From: Amorphophallus konjac
Taxonomy: Eukaryota; Streptophyta; Magnoliopsida; Alismatales; Araceae
Reading direction: 5' to 3'
DNA: 64,000 bases
Assembly (NCBI GenBank): GCA_022559845.1
Contig: CM040118.1
Span: 158,368,331-158,432,330, forward strand
Shown: piece by piece, positions 49,678 to 61,095 of the stretch
Position numbering within the stretch: the first letter of the stretch is position 1
How the letters are laid out: every line of letters starts with the position of its first letter
Notes under the pieces: model-generated
The model's database searches: none
The model's input: only the letters and a program-made list of their open reading frames with translations
Told to the model about the DNA's origin: nothing
Position numbers and translations under genes: made by a program

Positions 49678-52238
49678 TCAACTCTCGCCTCCACCCTCCT
49701 CTCTCCTATTCTTTACCTCACCATCATCGTCCCAACGAGGCGCACGTGGAGGGGGCATGGACCCCCGAGAAGTAGCTGGAGCTCGAGCCTGCTCCTCTGC
49801 CTCGCTCCTCTGCCGAAGAGAGGAACCCGCCACAAAAGTAGAACTAGTAAACGCATACCCCGTAGCACGTGCCCAGTCCCGACCTCGCTGGAGGCGCTCC
49901 TCTACCTCCCGTAGCCGCTCCTGAGTGACGGCTAGCTAAGTCCTCAAGTCTGCGAGCTCCTGCTCGTGTGCCGCCGGCTGATCCCAGTCACGAGTCCGCT
50001 CCGCCAGGTGCTGCTCCTGGTCACGGGTCCGCTTAGCCGTGCGCTCCTCTCTCTCTCTCGGGCACGCTCCCTACGCTCCATGTCGAGGGTGACCCTCAGC
50101 TCCGCCACATCCTGAGGTAGCTCCTCTCACTGCCTCAAGGCCCTCTCGAGCTTCGTGACTCACTGCTCACGGATGGCCAGCTCCATCCCGGCTAGTGCAG
50201 CCTGGGTAAGCGCCACCTATAACTCTGTGGTCTGCAATCAATTAAACAAATCATCAGCTCCACATTTAATTCAATTTCATAAAATAACTGAAACAGATTT
50301 TTATTAACTCACCCGGGTAGCCATCGCGCGTTGTCCTGCCTCGATGCAGGTGAGCGAGGCTCGGAGCTCCTCGGTCTGTAAAACACAAATCTCCATGAAC
50401 ACACATAATGAAATGTAATCGAGTGCATTTTGAATTAGAGTTTGAGCTTACCCGTGTGGCGAGGTCACATTCTGCCGCCTCGGCCCATGCCACTGCTCCA
50501 GCAAGCTGCTCTGCTAGTGCAGTCGTCTCTGCACTAGGCCCTCTCGAGCTGGAGGCCCCTCCGGTCTCTCTCACTGCTGCTCCCTGCTGGGCACGCTACA
50601 TTCATTGTGATTGTCAGTAACTAATCATCAATAATTCAGGAAATCAATTGCATATAGATAATTTAAACACTCACCAGGGTCTGTAGGTCTGCCCGTGTGG
50701 TGGCCAGCTGGGCCTCTAGGCTGTGGAGGTGAACCTGCATGTCCATCGCCGCTATGTCCCATGCATCCTGCATTCATCACATATCAGTCGCATAATAGAC
50801 ATATATCATTTGTAATTAATTTAAAGAAAGTGCATTCATACGTACCCCTAGGACCCTCATCTGGGGTCGGCCGGCGTAGACCTCCCAGTAGCGTCGGAGG
50901 TACTCGGAGCTGTCCACCGCCTGTGAAGTGACTCGGGTCCCGCCGCGCTGCCAGTCGGTGAACTGGTCAGGGTATCGGACTCTCCAGTCGGTCACCTTCG
51001 TGCGACCGCGGGTCTTCTTTCCTATCCCACGGGGCTCTCCTACCTCGACCCACTCTTGGTGTAGGCCGAGGGTCCTCATCACCAGCCTAAGCCGCAGCAG
51101 CTCAATCTCGGTCAGGCAATGAACCCAAAGCTCATGCAGGAAGCGAGGTTGACCCGCTATGACCCAGGGCTGGCCCTCGTCGGTCATGCCCTCGTAGGGT
51201 CTCCACACCACCTGCATTCACCAAAAAAAATGCATATCTCATATCATTTCATACATATTTCATAAAAGAATTGCATCATATTTAGCATGCATACCAGTGA
51301 GGTGGGGTAGTCGCGGAACTCTCGTCGTAAAACTCGCAGCTCGTAGGCGAGTGGCGCTCCGGTCACTAGTGGCAGCCAGTGTCGCGCCAGTGGGAAAGAT
51401 CCCTCATTTCCGAGTCGGGGGTCGGCACGCCCCATCGGCATGTACAGGTGGCTCCACACCTGTATCCATCCATTGCATTAGTAAAGTATTCACATGCATT
51501 AAAAAGGGTAAAAAAAAGAAACAAATGAAAAAAAATGCATACCTAAAAGAAATGTGAGAAGCCACTGACAGTCGTCTCTCGACCTATCCCCGTGGACAGG
51601 TCGGCCATCAAGTGCGCCAGAAGAGTGGCTCCCCAAGCGTATCTGCCGACGCTCACCAAGTCCTCGAGGATCCCCAGGAATCGGCAGTTGATGATGTCGC
51701 CCTTTGTCCTGAGCAATAACCTCCCAAGCATCAGGAAAAGGAATCTCCTCAAATCTCGATCTGCTCTCTCTCTCTCAGCCGGGTCCTGGCAGTAGGCGTC
51801 CCTAGCACCCCCAATCAGCCTCTGCGAGAACTACTCCAGAGACTCCCTCGACCTCTGTCTAGAATCACCCAACTCCATAGCAATGGTAAGGTCGGTGCGG
51901 TAAATGGTCCTACACTCGCTAGGTGTCCCTGCTATCGTCTCTAACCCTAGCAGCCTCTGTGTCAACTCGCTATAGTCGGGTAAGGTGATCCCGCTCACAG
52001 CCTTGCCATCCACCCTCAGCACGGTGATCCGAGGAACATCCTCTAGACTGGGAACCATGTGACCCCATGGCATCAAGAATGCCCGACTAGTCCTGTCCCA
52101 TCTCTCCCTAAGAACCTGGATCTATGCTAAGGAAGGGTCTGAATCCCACGGCATCTACCCTATCCCGCTGGAAATACGGAAGCCCATAGTAGGCAGCTCG
52201 AACTTGGACCCAAGAGATCCGAGTCCTCATCAATCCAT
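49678..52238 (-). pseudogene. PMD gene B (MAIN/MAIL-like), at least seven exons, 5'-truncated
   Basis: Exons read on the minus strand: A 52238-51543, B 51459-51295 (165 nt), C 51211-50846 (366), D 50767-50675 (93), E 50595-50452 (144), F 50375-50313 (63), G 50231 to stop 49678. Every intron is GT..AG and phase 0. PMD blocks: LPYFQRDRV, GHMVPSLEDVPRITVLRVDG, RRFLFLMLGRLLLRTKGDII, VGRYAWGATLLAHLMADL in A, VWSHLYMPM in B, VVWRPYEGMTDEG in C. D-G encode an Ala/Glu/Arg-rich coiled-coil tail. Lesions: frameshift near 52125, stops at 51831 and 51543 (end of exon A) and several in G. The 5' part lies beyond the element inserted at 52239. Known PMD proteins act in nuclear silencing; this copy is non-functional. 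Confidence 0.8.
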
Positions 52239-52489
52239 TGTGGACGTGCAAAATTGCACACCCATACATCCCAACTAGTCCACACACCAATAACAACTTT
52301 AACCGAGGAAGCTGTGGAAAAGCGGGGCCGTTTGGACTCCCCGAACGTGCATACACTACCATGGAGCTATCTCCGGGGTCACGACAGTGAAGAGAACTCA
52401 ACCCTCAAGAGCCCCACAATCCATGGGCCTCGAAGAAAATCAAATAAGCCATAACTCGCGCACATAACGGGCTCATAACTGCCCATTTA

Positions 52490-52875
52490 GGCCCTCAGCG
52501 GCACGCCCTTTGGGCCCTTCAGTGGCACACCCCTTTGGCCCCTCAGCGGTACCCCCTTTGGCCCCTCAGCGGTACCCCCTTTGGCCCTTCAGCGGTACGC
52601 CCCTGGGCCCTTCAGCGGCACACCCCATGTGCCTTCAGCGGCACACCCCATGTGCCTTCAACGGCACGCCCCATGTGCCTTCAATGGCACACTAGTTTAA
52701 GCCTTCAACGGCACACTATTTCGGGCCTTCAATGGCACACTATCTCAGGCCTTCAATGGCACGCTATTTCAAGCCTTCAACGGCACACCATTTCAAGCCT
52801 TCAGAGGCACACTTCTTGGGTCTTCCAACAGCACGTTGTTCTGGCCCTTCAACGGCACACCTGGGCATTTTCTTC
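52490..52875 (+). repeat. CTTCARCGGCACRC unit array, LTR block 1
   Basis: About 17 units of 20-24 bp with core CTTCARCGGCAC. Consecutive units fall into runs with nearly identical spacers (CCCATGTGC x3, TTTCAAGC x2). Confidence 0.85.
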
Positions 52876-53075
52876 CCCGACACTTCGGCAAATCAAATCT
52901 TACGCCCATGCCCTAGGGATTCTTGGCGCGCAGTGGGCTTGCTGGGGTGTCGCCCAGGGAGAGGGCCACGTTGCCTATTCCCCCCTGCCACCAAGGATGA
53001 CGGGTCAAATCCCCAATCAATGCCTCCGGTTTCCCGCCTCCGACTACCGTGTTCGAGTGGTCCCGCCGCAGGGGG

Positions 53076-53083
53076 TATAAAAG
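53076..53083 (+). promoter_or_regulatory. TATA box of the non-autonomous element LTR
   Basis: TATAAAAG in GGGGGTATAAAAGCCCC, about 840 bp inside the LTR. Confidence 0.65.
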
Positions 53084-53149
53084 CCCCTTCTTCGGCGAAC
53101 AGAAAGGAAGGAGGAGGCCAGTGGAGGGAGGCACGACCGAGCTGCCAGA

Positions 53150-53460
53150 AAAGAGAAGAGGAAGAAGAAGAAGAGAAGAAGAAGAAGAAGAGAAGAAGAG
53201 AAGAGGAGGAGGGGAGGCTCTGCCCCCCCCCTCTACTGCCCCGTCAACTGCCGTCTGCGCGAAGAGAAAAGAGAAGAAGAGAAGAAGAAGCAAAAGAGAA
53301 GAAGAAGAGGAGGGGAGGCTCTGCCTCCCTCCCCCGTTGCTCCGTCCACCGCCACCTGAGCGAAGAAAAGAAGAAGAGGGGAGGCTCTGGCTCCCCCCCG
53401 TTGCTGTCTCGTCTACCACCGTCGGTGTGAAGAGAGGAAGAGAAGAATAGTGAGTGGAGA
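53150..53460 (+). repeat. GAAGAAGAG-rich low-complexity tract
   Basis: Three blocks of (GAAGA)n separated by GAGGCTCTGCCYCCC-like segments with CGTC..CCGYC, i.e. a degenerate tandem repeat of about 95 bp just downstream of the TATA box. Confidence 0.75.
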
Positions 53461-53744
53461 GAGAGGATGAGGTCCGGGAGGGGAGAAGTCCATGCTCCCC
53501 CCATTGTATCATCTTTCTTTCTTTCTTGCCCCCCCCTTGTTTTCTTTTCCGTCGCCATGTATTAGCTCCCTTGGGGCACTCCTTTTGCGAGAATAAAAGT
53601 AGAAGGCTTGCAAATATTTTCTTTGGACATCTTTCTAAAGCCTTTCTTCCGTGTTTGCATCCCTCGGTGTTTCACGCCCCTTTCCCTTTCTCCTTTCGTT
53701 AGGGCTTGCTTCCTCCCAGGCATTTTTTATCTTTGCCCACCCCT

Positions 53745-53995
53745 GGGTGCCCTCAGCGGCACACCCTAGCCGTGCCTCCAACGGCACACCCTCCATATGC
53801 CTTCAACGGCACGCCCTTGGGCATCCCCAGCGGCACGCCCACGGGGCTCTTCGCCGACACGCTACTGCTGCCTTCAGCGGCATGCCCTTGCCCCCCCTTC
53901 AACGACACAGCCCCTCAGCGGCACACCCGGGCTTCCCCCAGTCCGGTACGCCCTCTCGTGCCTCCCTTGCCCGGCACACTCGTCCCTCCTTGCCC
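53745..53995 (+). repeat. CGGCACRCC unit array, LTR block 2
   Basis: About ten units of 22-28 bp (CTCAGCGGCACACCC, CTTCAACGGCACGCCC), the same monomer as block 1. Confidence 0.8.
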
Positions 53996-54464
53996 GGTGC
54001 ACTCCCTAGCCGGCCCTAGGGAGGTCTCCGGTCCGTTGTTCTCACCGAGTTTTCCAAAGTTTTATTAAAGGTGTTGCCACTCTCGGGCACCCACCTCCAG
54101 TTGTCGGGTTCCGCCACTCCATGTGGGCGCATTCCCTATATCTCCCTTACGCTCTGGTCAAGGGGAGATGCTGCCGAATTTTCGTTAGAAACGATAACAC
54201 ATAAAAAAAGACTAAAAGAAAGCAACAAACAAATAAAAACAACAATGGTAAAACGCTTTATCCGAGGCAAGAGAACCGCAATCAATTCAAAGAGAGCCAA
54301 ATCGAATGACAACTAAACAACTTGAACACTCGCCCTCGTGAGAGAAAGAATGAAAGATAATCGAGAGAAAGAGAGAAGAAACCCATGCAAACTTAATAAA
54401 ATCAAGAGAGAAAAGAAAAGAGGAAGAGACATAAGAATGGAAGAGGAGTGGGCTCCCCATGCCC

Positions 54465-54785
54465 TTCGCCGGCACGCCCCCCTTCAGCCACCTTCGCCGG
54501 CACGCCCTTTCCGCCGCCTTCGCCGGTACACCCTCCAGCCACCCTTGGCCGGCACACCCTTCACCGGCACACCCGCTCACGCCCTTGGCCGGCACACCCT
54601 TCGCCGGTACGCCTGCTCGCGCCCCTCGCCCGCACGCTCCCGCGACCCCTTTTATCGGCACACTCTCTTTACGCTCAGCGGCACGCTCGCGCCCTTCGCC
54701 GGCACACTCTCCCAGCCCCTCGGCGGCACGCTCCCCCTGCCTTCGCCGTACACCCTAGTCGTTCTTCGCCGGCACGCCCCTTCTG
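54465..54785 (+). repeat. CTTCGCCGGCACRCC unit array, LTR block 3
   Basis: About 14 units of 20-25 bp with CGCCGGCACGCCC, a variant of blocks 1 and 2. Confidence 0.8.
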
Positions 54786-54829
54786 CCCTTTTTTAGCCCT
54801 CTAGCAGCCCACTCTCTCTCCCAAAAAAA

Positions 54830-55085
54830 AAGAACACATATATAATATAATAATAATAATTAATTAATTAATTAATAAAAATTCTGATAAATAAATAAAC
54901 CTGAGTATATATATGGAATAAACAAACAAAAAAATGTGAAATAATAATAATAATAAACAAAAAAAGAGAAAATATAATAGTAATAATAATAAACGAAAAT
55001 GGAGAAATCACCCGGAATAAATACATAAAAGGAAAATAAGCAATAAAATAAACACGCATATAATTTAAAGCCCAGATAAAAGAAT
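54830..55085. repeat. AT-rich simple repeats (AAT/TTAA)
   Basis: TAATAATAAT and TTAATTAATTAA runs; nothing else seen. Confidence 0.8.
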
Positions 55086-55199
55086 AGTAAAATCCACATC
55101 GCAGCCCCGTCTCTCCCGTGACCCGATGCCGAAGGAACAATCATGCCGCCCTTCCAGGTTGGGCCTGAGTCTTGGGAATTATCCCAAAATAGCCACGAC

Positions 55200-56480
55200 C
55201 TGACCTCGCCTCGGGCCGATATTCAGATTAAACCAGACTCGTTTCTCGGGCTGGATCCCTTCCGAGCCACTACTAAAATTGCCGCACGTTCGGCAGACAT
55301 TTTGAACGGGTTCACCTCGATTCCCGTCGCGTTTCTATTACGGACCGGTGTCCGAACATGAAAAGGTCCATGCGTGACCGATATGGCCGACGGCTCCCAT
55401 CCCGACATGGTCGTAACCCGACATTGCTCTGGGCCAATAGCCTGTCGAATCGGATTCATCCTAATGGGATTTGTCCCCGCTCTTTCATTGAAATTGCCGC
55501 AAACTCGACATACATTTGTACGGGGTTGTTCCTATCCACGTCGCACCTTCAATATGGACCCTTATACGAATATCAAGTGGTCCGCAAGTGACCGACAGAA
55601 ATCTGAATAGAACGAGATGGCTCCTGTCATCCCTGGACCCTATATACGGGAATATCAATAAGGCCTTTGTGGGCTGTGCTTGGACCTCGGGTCCGTCCCG
55701 ATTATGGTCATTGTCTGACCCACGCCCTCGGCCTATAGCTCGCTTCCTTCGAACATGTTTTGGTTTTTGGAATCTAGTCCCAGGACTCTTCCTCATTGCC
55801 CTCCGGCACCGGGAACATTAATGATGCCCACGCAAGCCCCGTTTGAACCACAGGAGACGCCCCCGGTATGGTCCCGACTCGATCTCCGGGCCAATAAATT
55901 CGCTAGTTTCCTGCTACACTAATCGAGATTTAACCGAATGTTTTCAGTGTCTCGGAATAATGTATTTACCATATCACGGCATACATGTGTTCCAGGTTCT
56001 CCTGCGACGATTATGATACTCTCAAGACGGACACCTGTCCGAATATTAAACGGTCTCCTGAATGACCGACACGTTTCGAACGTCCGCTTCCCTAGACACA
56101 GGGCTTTTCAGCCGATTCAAGGGATATTCCCTCGTTGCCCCTTGACACCGAAAATATTAATGACGCTCATGCAAGTCTTGTTTCGACCGCGGGGGGGCCC
56201 ACCACAGTATGGCCAACAGATTTACTTGTTTTTGACCGCTCCAACCGAGGCTCAGCCGAACGTTTTTCACTCTTCCGAACAATAAATTTGCCGTACCTCG
56301 GCATACATGCGTTCCGGTTTTCCCGCGACAACTGCGATTTTCTCGAGCCGGACATTCGTCCGAACATTAAATGGTGAGTACACGACCGACATGACCGCGA
56401 ATGATTTTCTTCTCGCCCTCTCGTGAGGATTTCAATACCTCGTAATAGACCTTTCATGCAATTAATTTCTTGGCCATGAG
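55200..56480 (+). repeat. Degenerate tandem repeats of about 216 and 324-340 bp in the U5 region
   Basis: TTGCCGCA..CGRCAKACATTT recurs at 55278 and 55494. TCGGCATACATGYGTTCC with TCCGAAYATTAAAYGGT recurs at about 55975-56050 and 56299-56373. ATTAATGAYGCYCAYGCAAG recurs at 55818 and 56156. Identity is partial (estimated 60-75%). Confidence 0.6.
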
Positions 56481-56722
56481 GCCCTGAATCTCGGTGATTA
56501 ATCAAGGGTGTTCCCTCGTACGGGGGATGTAAATGACGTCATGACCTTTATGGCGCGGCGGGTTTTGGTCCCGACATGAACTATACAATCGTCTGACTAC
56601 GTCAGATCGAGCGCACCATGGGCTCTTCGGAGCCCGAATAAATTGTCACTTCGGTGACTGGCACGCCCACGCACTCAATAGATGAACAACTTGAATAAGC
56701 GAATTTTAGTGCGTCCACAAGT

Positions 56723-56741
56723 CTGGCACACCCGGTGGGAC
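56723..56741 (+). other. Candidate primer-binding site of the non-autonomous element
   Basis: TGGCACACCCGGTGGGACC. It starts with TGG and shares CGGTGGGACC with the Tat-2 primer site. The tRNA is not identified by eye. Confidence 0.45.
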
Positions 56742-57567
56742 CAAACCACCCTTCATCTCTTCGTCGAGATTTAGGGCCTCATGGCCCCCTAATAAACGAT
56801 GTTTGCCTGCTTTGATGAATTGCAGGTGCTGTCTTCGCCAGTACTATGGGGAGAAAAGCCAGACTCGGTGTATCTACCTTCGCGGCCTCGAGAACGCTGC
56901 TTCGAAGCATATGTAGCTTCCAGGAATCATGGGGGCTGTTATAAAAAAAAAGAAGAGAAGAGAAGAGAAAGAGAAGAGAAGGGAGGGGAAATCAAACCCC
57001 CCTTTTCCTCAAGAAAAAAAGAGAAGAAAAAAAGAAAAGAAGGAAAGAAGAAAAGAAGAAAAGTAGAAAAGAAAGAAGCAAAAAATTGAAGAGAAGAGAA
57101 AGAGTCGGCGAGAGAGGGTTGTACGGCCACGTCCGTCGAGACCCGTGCTGAATAAAGATTACCATTGTGAGGTTTCTGCGGTGGAGCGAACCACTCATCC
57201 CCTCCCTGAGGGGGTGAGAGCTCTCCTGCACCCCCACCCTGGTCAATCATACAAAAAGAGAAATAAAAAAGAGAAATAAAAAAGGGAGAAGAAGAAAAAG
57301 CTGGCAAGCATTGTCGACCAAAAGAGCAAGAAGAAACCCAGCATCCTGCCTGACTCTAGGAGGACCCAAGTCCACGGTGCAATGACCCGGCCTGTTCCTC
57401 CTTCCTGCTGCCTCTATCCAGCACAAAATGCCCCCCCCCCCCCCGAGTGGTTGGTAAGAGACCCAGCGAGCCACAATTGTAGCTTGGTGAATAGCTGCCC
57501 GTTGAGGGGAATGCTTTATTGCAATGAGGCCAAGCACGGCCACCACTCTCGAAGAGAGCATGCACAT
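56742..57567 (+). other. Leader of the non-autonomous element
   Basis: No gene. Contains an A/G-rich tract (56942-57090), a second short one (57250-57300) and a C15 run near 57431-57445. Confidence 0.5.
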
Positions 57568-58468
57568 ACCCCACCATGGGGGATAAGAAGAAGAGATATA
57601 CCCCGCCATAGGGGCATAAGAGGCAAAAAATATACACCCCGCTCCCGGGGGCACATGAAGAGAATCTACCCTGGCTTGGGGGCACAACAGACAACAAAGC
57701 TACACCCCGGCTCAGGGGCCTTTGAAGAAGAAGCATACCCCGCCTGGGGGCACGGAAGGGAAGGGGCCTACCCCCCGACCTAGGGGGCAGATGAAGAAGA
57801 GCTACACCCCCACTCTGGGGGCACATGAAGAGAAATACGCCCCACCGTGAGGGGGTAAAAGAAGCAGAACATACCCCCGCCTGGGGGCATAGAAGCATAA
57901 GACACACCCCGACTTAGGGGCACATGAAGAGAGGTACACCCCACCATGGGGGCATAAGAAGCGGCAAGAATGCACCCCGGCTTGGGGGTATTTGAAGAAG
58001 AAATATACCCCGATATGGGGGCACAAGAAGAGAAATACACCCCCGCCCTGGGGGCACGTGAGAAGAATCTACCCCGACCTGGGGGCACGAGAAGAAACAT
58101 AGCTGCATCCCGCCTCGGGAGCATAAAAAAGAGATGAATACGCCCCGGCTTAGGGGCATTTGAAGAAGAAACATACCCCGCCTGGGGGTAAAGAAGCCTT
58201 AAAGAATGCGCTCCGGCTTAAGGGCATTTGAAGAAGCTGCATCCCGTCTTGGGAGCATAAGAAGAAAAGAGTCCACCCCATCTTAGGGGCATTTGAAGAA
58301 GAAGCATGCCCCACCTGGGGGCACAGAAGCCATGAAAAATACACCCCGCCTGGGGGAACAGAAGTGAAGAGGCAAAACACACCCCTCAGGGGGCAGATAT
58401 GAAATAAAGCTACACCCCAACCTGGGGGCACATTAAGAGAAATACACTCCAGCACAGAGGTATTAATG
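57568..58468 (+). repeat. Minisatellite L1: ACCCCGccTGGGGGCA units
   Basis: About 27 units of 31-38 bp, each a CCCC..GGGG inverted repeat plus an A/G-rich linker such as TAAGAAGAAGAAA. The linker varies in length and the palindrome is conserved. Confidence 0.9.
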
Positions 58469-58499
58469 AGAAAAGATGAGCAGAATAAAGAAAAAGAGA

Positions 58500-59600
58500 G
58501 ACGTGAGACAGACGTGGTCTTCGAGCCCGCCTCATCACACAAAAGAAGAGAAGAAAAGAAAGAATACACCAAAGGCAGACATGGTCCTCGAGCCCGCCTC
58601 ACCACATAAAAGAAGAGAAGGAAAGAAAGAGTACACATGAGGCAGACGTGGTCCTCGAGCCTGCCTCATCACACAAAAGAAGAGAAGAAAAGAGAAGAAA
58701 AGACACATGAGGCGAACATGGTCTCTGCACCCGCCTCTCCACAAAAGAAGAAAAGAAAGAACAGTCAAGAGGCAAACATGGTCTTTGCACCTGCCTCTCC
58801 ACGCAAAAGAAGAAGAGAAGAAGAGAAAGAAAAGAGACATGAGGCAGACATGGTCTTCGAACCCGCCTCTTGACATAAAAAAAAGGGAGAGAAAAAAAAA
58901 GGGAGAACAGTCACGAGGCAGACGTGGTCCTCGAACCCGCCTCTTCACATAAAAAAGAAGAGAAGAAGAGAGAAAGGAATGATCACGAGGCAAACATGGT
59001 CCTTGCACCTACCTCTCCATAAAAAAAAATGAAGAGAAGAAAAGGGAGAAAAGATACACGAGGCGAACATGGTCTTTGCACCTGCCTCTCCATAAAAGAA
59101 GAAGAGAAGAAGAGAAAGAAGAGTCGTGGGGCGAACATGGTCTTTGCACCTGCCTCTTCGTAAAAAAAAAGAAGAGAGTCACGAGGCATACGCGGTCTTT
59201 GCACCCGCCTCTCCACATGAAAGAAGAAGAGAAGAAGAGAAAAAAGAGTCACGAGGCAAACATGGTCTTTGCACTTGCCTCTCTACAAAAGAAGAAGAGA
59301 AGAGAAAAAAGAGACATGAGGCGAACATGGTCTTTGCACCGGCCTCTCCATAAAAGAAGAAGAGAAAGAACAGTCACGGGGCGAACATGGTCTTTGCACC
59401 TGCCTCTCTACAAAAGAAGAAGAGAAGAGAACAAAATAGACACGAGGCAAATATGGTCTTTGCGCCTGCCTCTCCACAAAAGAAGAAGAAAAAAAAAAGA
59501 GACACGAGGCAGACGTGGTCTTCGAACCCGTCGCCTCACACAAAAGAAGCAAAAAAAAGACACATGAGACAGACGTGGTCTTCGAACCCGCCGCTTCACG
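58500..59600 (+). repeat. Minisatellite L2: GAGGC..GCCTC units
   Basis: About 17 units of 55-75 bp: GAGGCRRACRTGGTCTTYGM then ACCCGCCTC then a linker AAAAGAAGAAGAGAAGAAGA. The GAGGC/GCCTC ends can pair. Two alternating variants exist: GAACATGGTCTTTGCACC and CAGACGTGGTCTTCGAACC. Confidence 0.9.
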
Positions 59601-59689
59601 AATTCTTCTCCTCGGCTCTCGTATCCTACTACCCGACGCCCTTCGGCTCAGCCGTGTCGGCCAAGGCCCACTATCAGGATTAATCCACC

Positions 59690-61095
59690 CGTCCCACTGC
59701 GCTCTCCAATATCTTTTCGGCTTTATAGCCTACTCCTAATATCTCTCGGTCTATCAGCCTGCTCCAAATATCCCTTGGCTTTTTTTTTAGCCTACTTCCC
59801 AATATCTTTGGTCTTGCAGCCTGCTTCTCAGAATTCAGCCTTTACGGCCTGCTTCCCAGAATTCAACCTTGGCGACCCGCTTCCCATAATTGCGGCTCCT
59901 GCAGCCCGCTCCCCAATTTTGGCTCTTGTAGCTTGCTCCCCATATTTGGCTTCCGTAGCCTGCTGCCCACAATTTTGGCTCTTGCAGCCCGCTTCCCAAT
60001 ATCTTTGGCTCTTGCAGCCTGCTTCTCAGAATTCGGCTTTTACGGCCTGCTTCCCAGAATTTAACTTTTGTGGCCTGCTCCCCAACTTTGGCTCTCGCAG
60101 CTTGCTTACCTTTGGCCCTCGTGGCCTACTTACCAACCTTGGCTCTTACAGCCTGCTTCCCTTTGACTTTTATAGCCTGCTTCCCAATTCTGGCTCTCGT
60201 AGCCTGCTTCCCCTTGGCTTTTATGGCCTGCTCCCCAACTTTGGCTCTCGCCTCCTGCTTACCTTTGGCCCTCGTGGCCTGCTTCCCAACTTTGGCTCTT
60301 GCAGCCTGCTTCTCTTTGGCTTTTATAGCCTACTTCCCACTTCTGGCTCTCGTAGCCTACTTCCCCTTGGCTTTTGTGGCCTGCTCCCCAACTTTGGCTC
60401 TCGCATCCTGCTTACCTTTGGCCCTCGTGGCCTGCTTCCCAACTTTGGCTCTTGCAGCCTGCTTCCCTTTGGCTTTTATAGCCTGCTTCCCAATTCTGGC
60501 TCTCGTAGCCTGCTTCCCCTTGGCTTTTATGGCCTGCTCTCCAACTTTGGCTCTTGTAGCCTGCTTACCTTTCGCCCTCGTGGCCTGCTTCCCAACCTTG
60601 GCTCTTGCAGCCTGCTTCTCTTTGGCTTTTATAGCCTGCTTCCCACTTCTGGCTCTCGTAGCCTGCTTCCCCTTGGCTTTTATGGCCTGCTCTCCAACTT
60701 TGGCTCTCGCAGCCTGCTTACCTTTGGCCCTCGTGGCCTGCTTCCCAACTTTGGCTTTTATAGCCTGCTTCCCACTTCTGGCTCTCGTAGCCTGCTTCAC
60801 TTTGGCTTTTATGGCCTGCTCCGCAATTCTGGCTCTCGTAACCTGCTTCCCTTTGGCTTTTATGGCATGCTCCCCAATTCTGGCTCACGTAGCCTGCTTC
60901 CCTTTGGCCTTCATGGCCTGCTTCCCAACTCCGGCTCTCGTAGCCTGCTTCCCAGGATTCGGCCTTCGCGGCCCGCTTCCTATAACTTCGGCTCTTGCAG
61001 CCCGCTTCCCAATTTCGACCCTTATGGCCCGCTCCCCAAATGTCCCTTGGGTTCTATAGCCTGCTTCCCTAATACTCTTTCAGCCGTTCGTGGTC
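59690..61095 (+). repeat. Minisatellite L3: TTGGCTCTYGYAGCCTGCTTCCC units
   Basis: About 45 units of about 28-30 bp (TTTGGCTCTCGTAGCCTGCT then TCCCAAC). The array is open in three frames over hundreds of codons because units lack stops; the translations (ALVACFPLAFMACSPTL) are repeat artefacts. Sub-blocks of three or four units repeat nearly perfectly (60070-60760). Confidence 0.9.

Larger units (their letters stand above)
52239..56719 (+). repeat. 5' LTR of the non-autonomous element (right end inferred)
   Basis: Starts at TGTGG; the end is placed at CCACA before the primer site. U3 carries CGGCAC units (52490-52875); TATAAAAG at 53076; then GA-rich DNA (53150-53460), more CGGCAC units (53745-53995, 54465-54785), AT-rich simple repeats (54830-55085) and a GC-rich zone of degenerate long repeats (55200-56480). 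No coding domain was recognised in any frame. Confidence 0.6.

Noticed and set aside
52535..53512. Long frames with Glu/Lys/Arg or Ser runs
   Set aside because: Products of GAAGAAGAG and CGGCAC repeats inside an LTR; both strands and several frames are open equally.
54868..55144. Hydrophobic minus-strand frames resembling membrane proteins
   Set aside because: AT-rich simple repeats (AAT)n read as Ile/Tyr/Phe; two overlapping frames look equally membrane-like.
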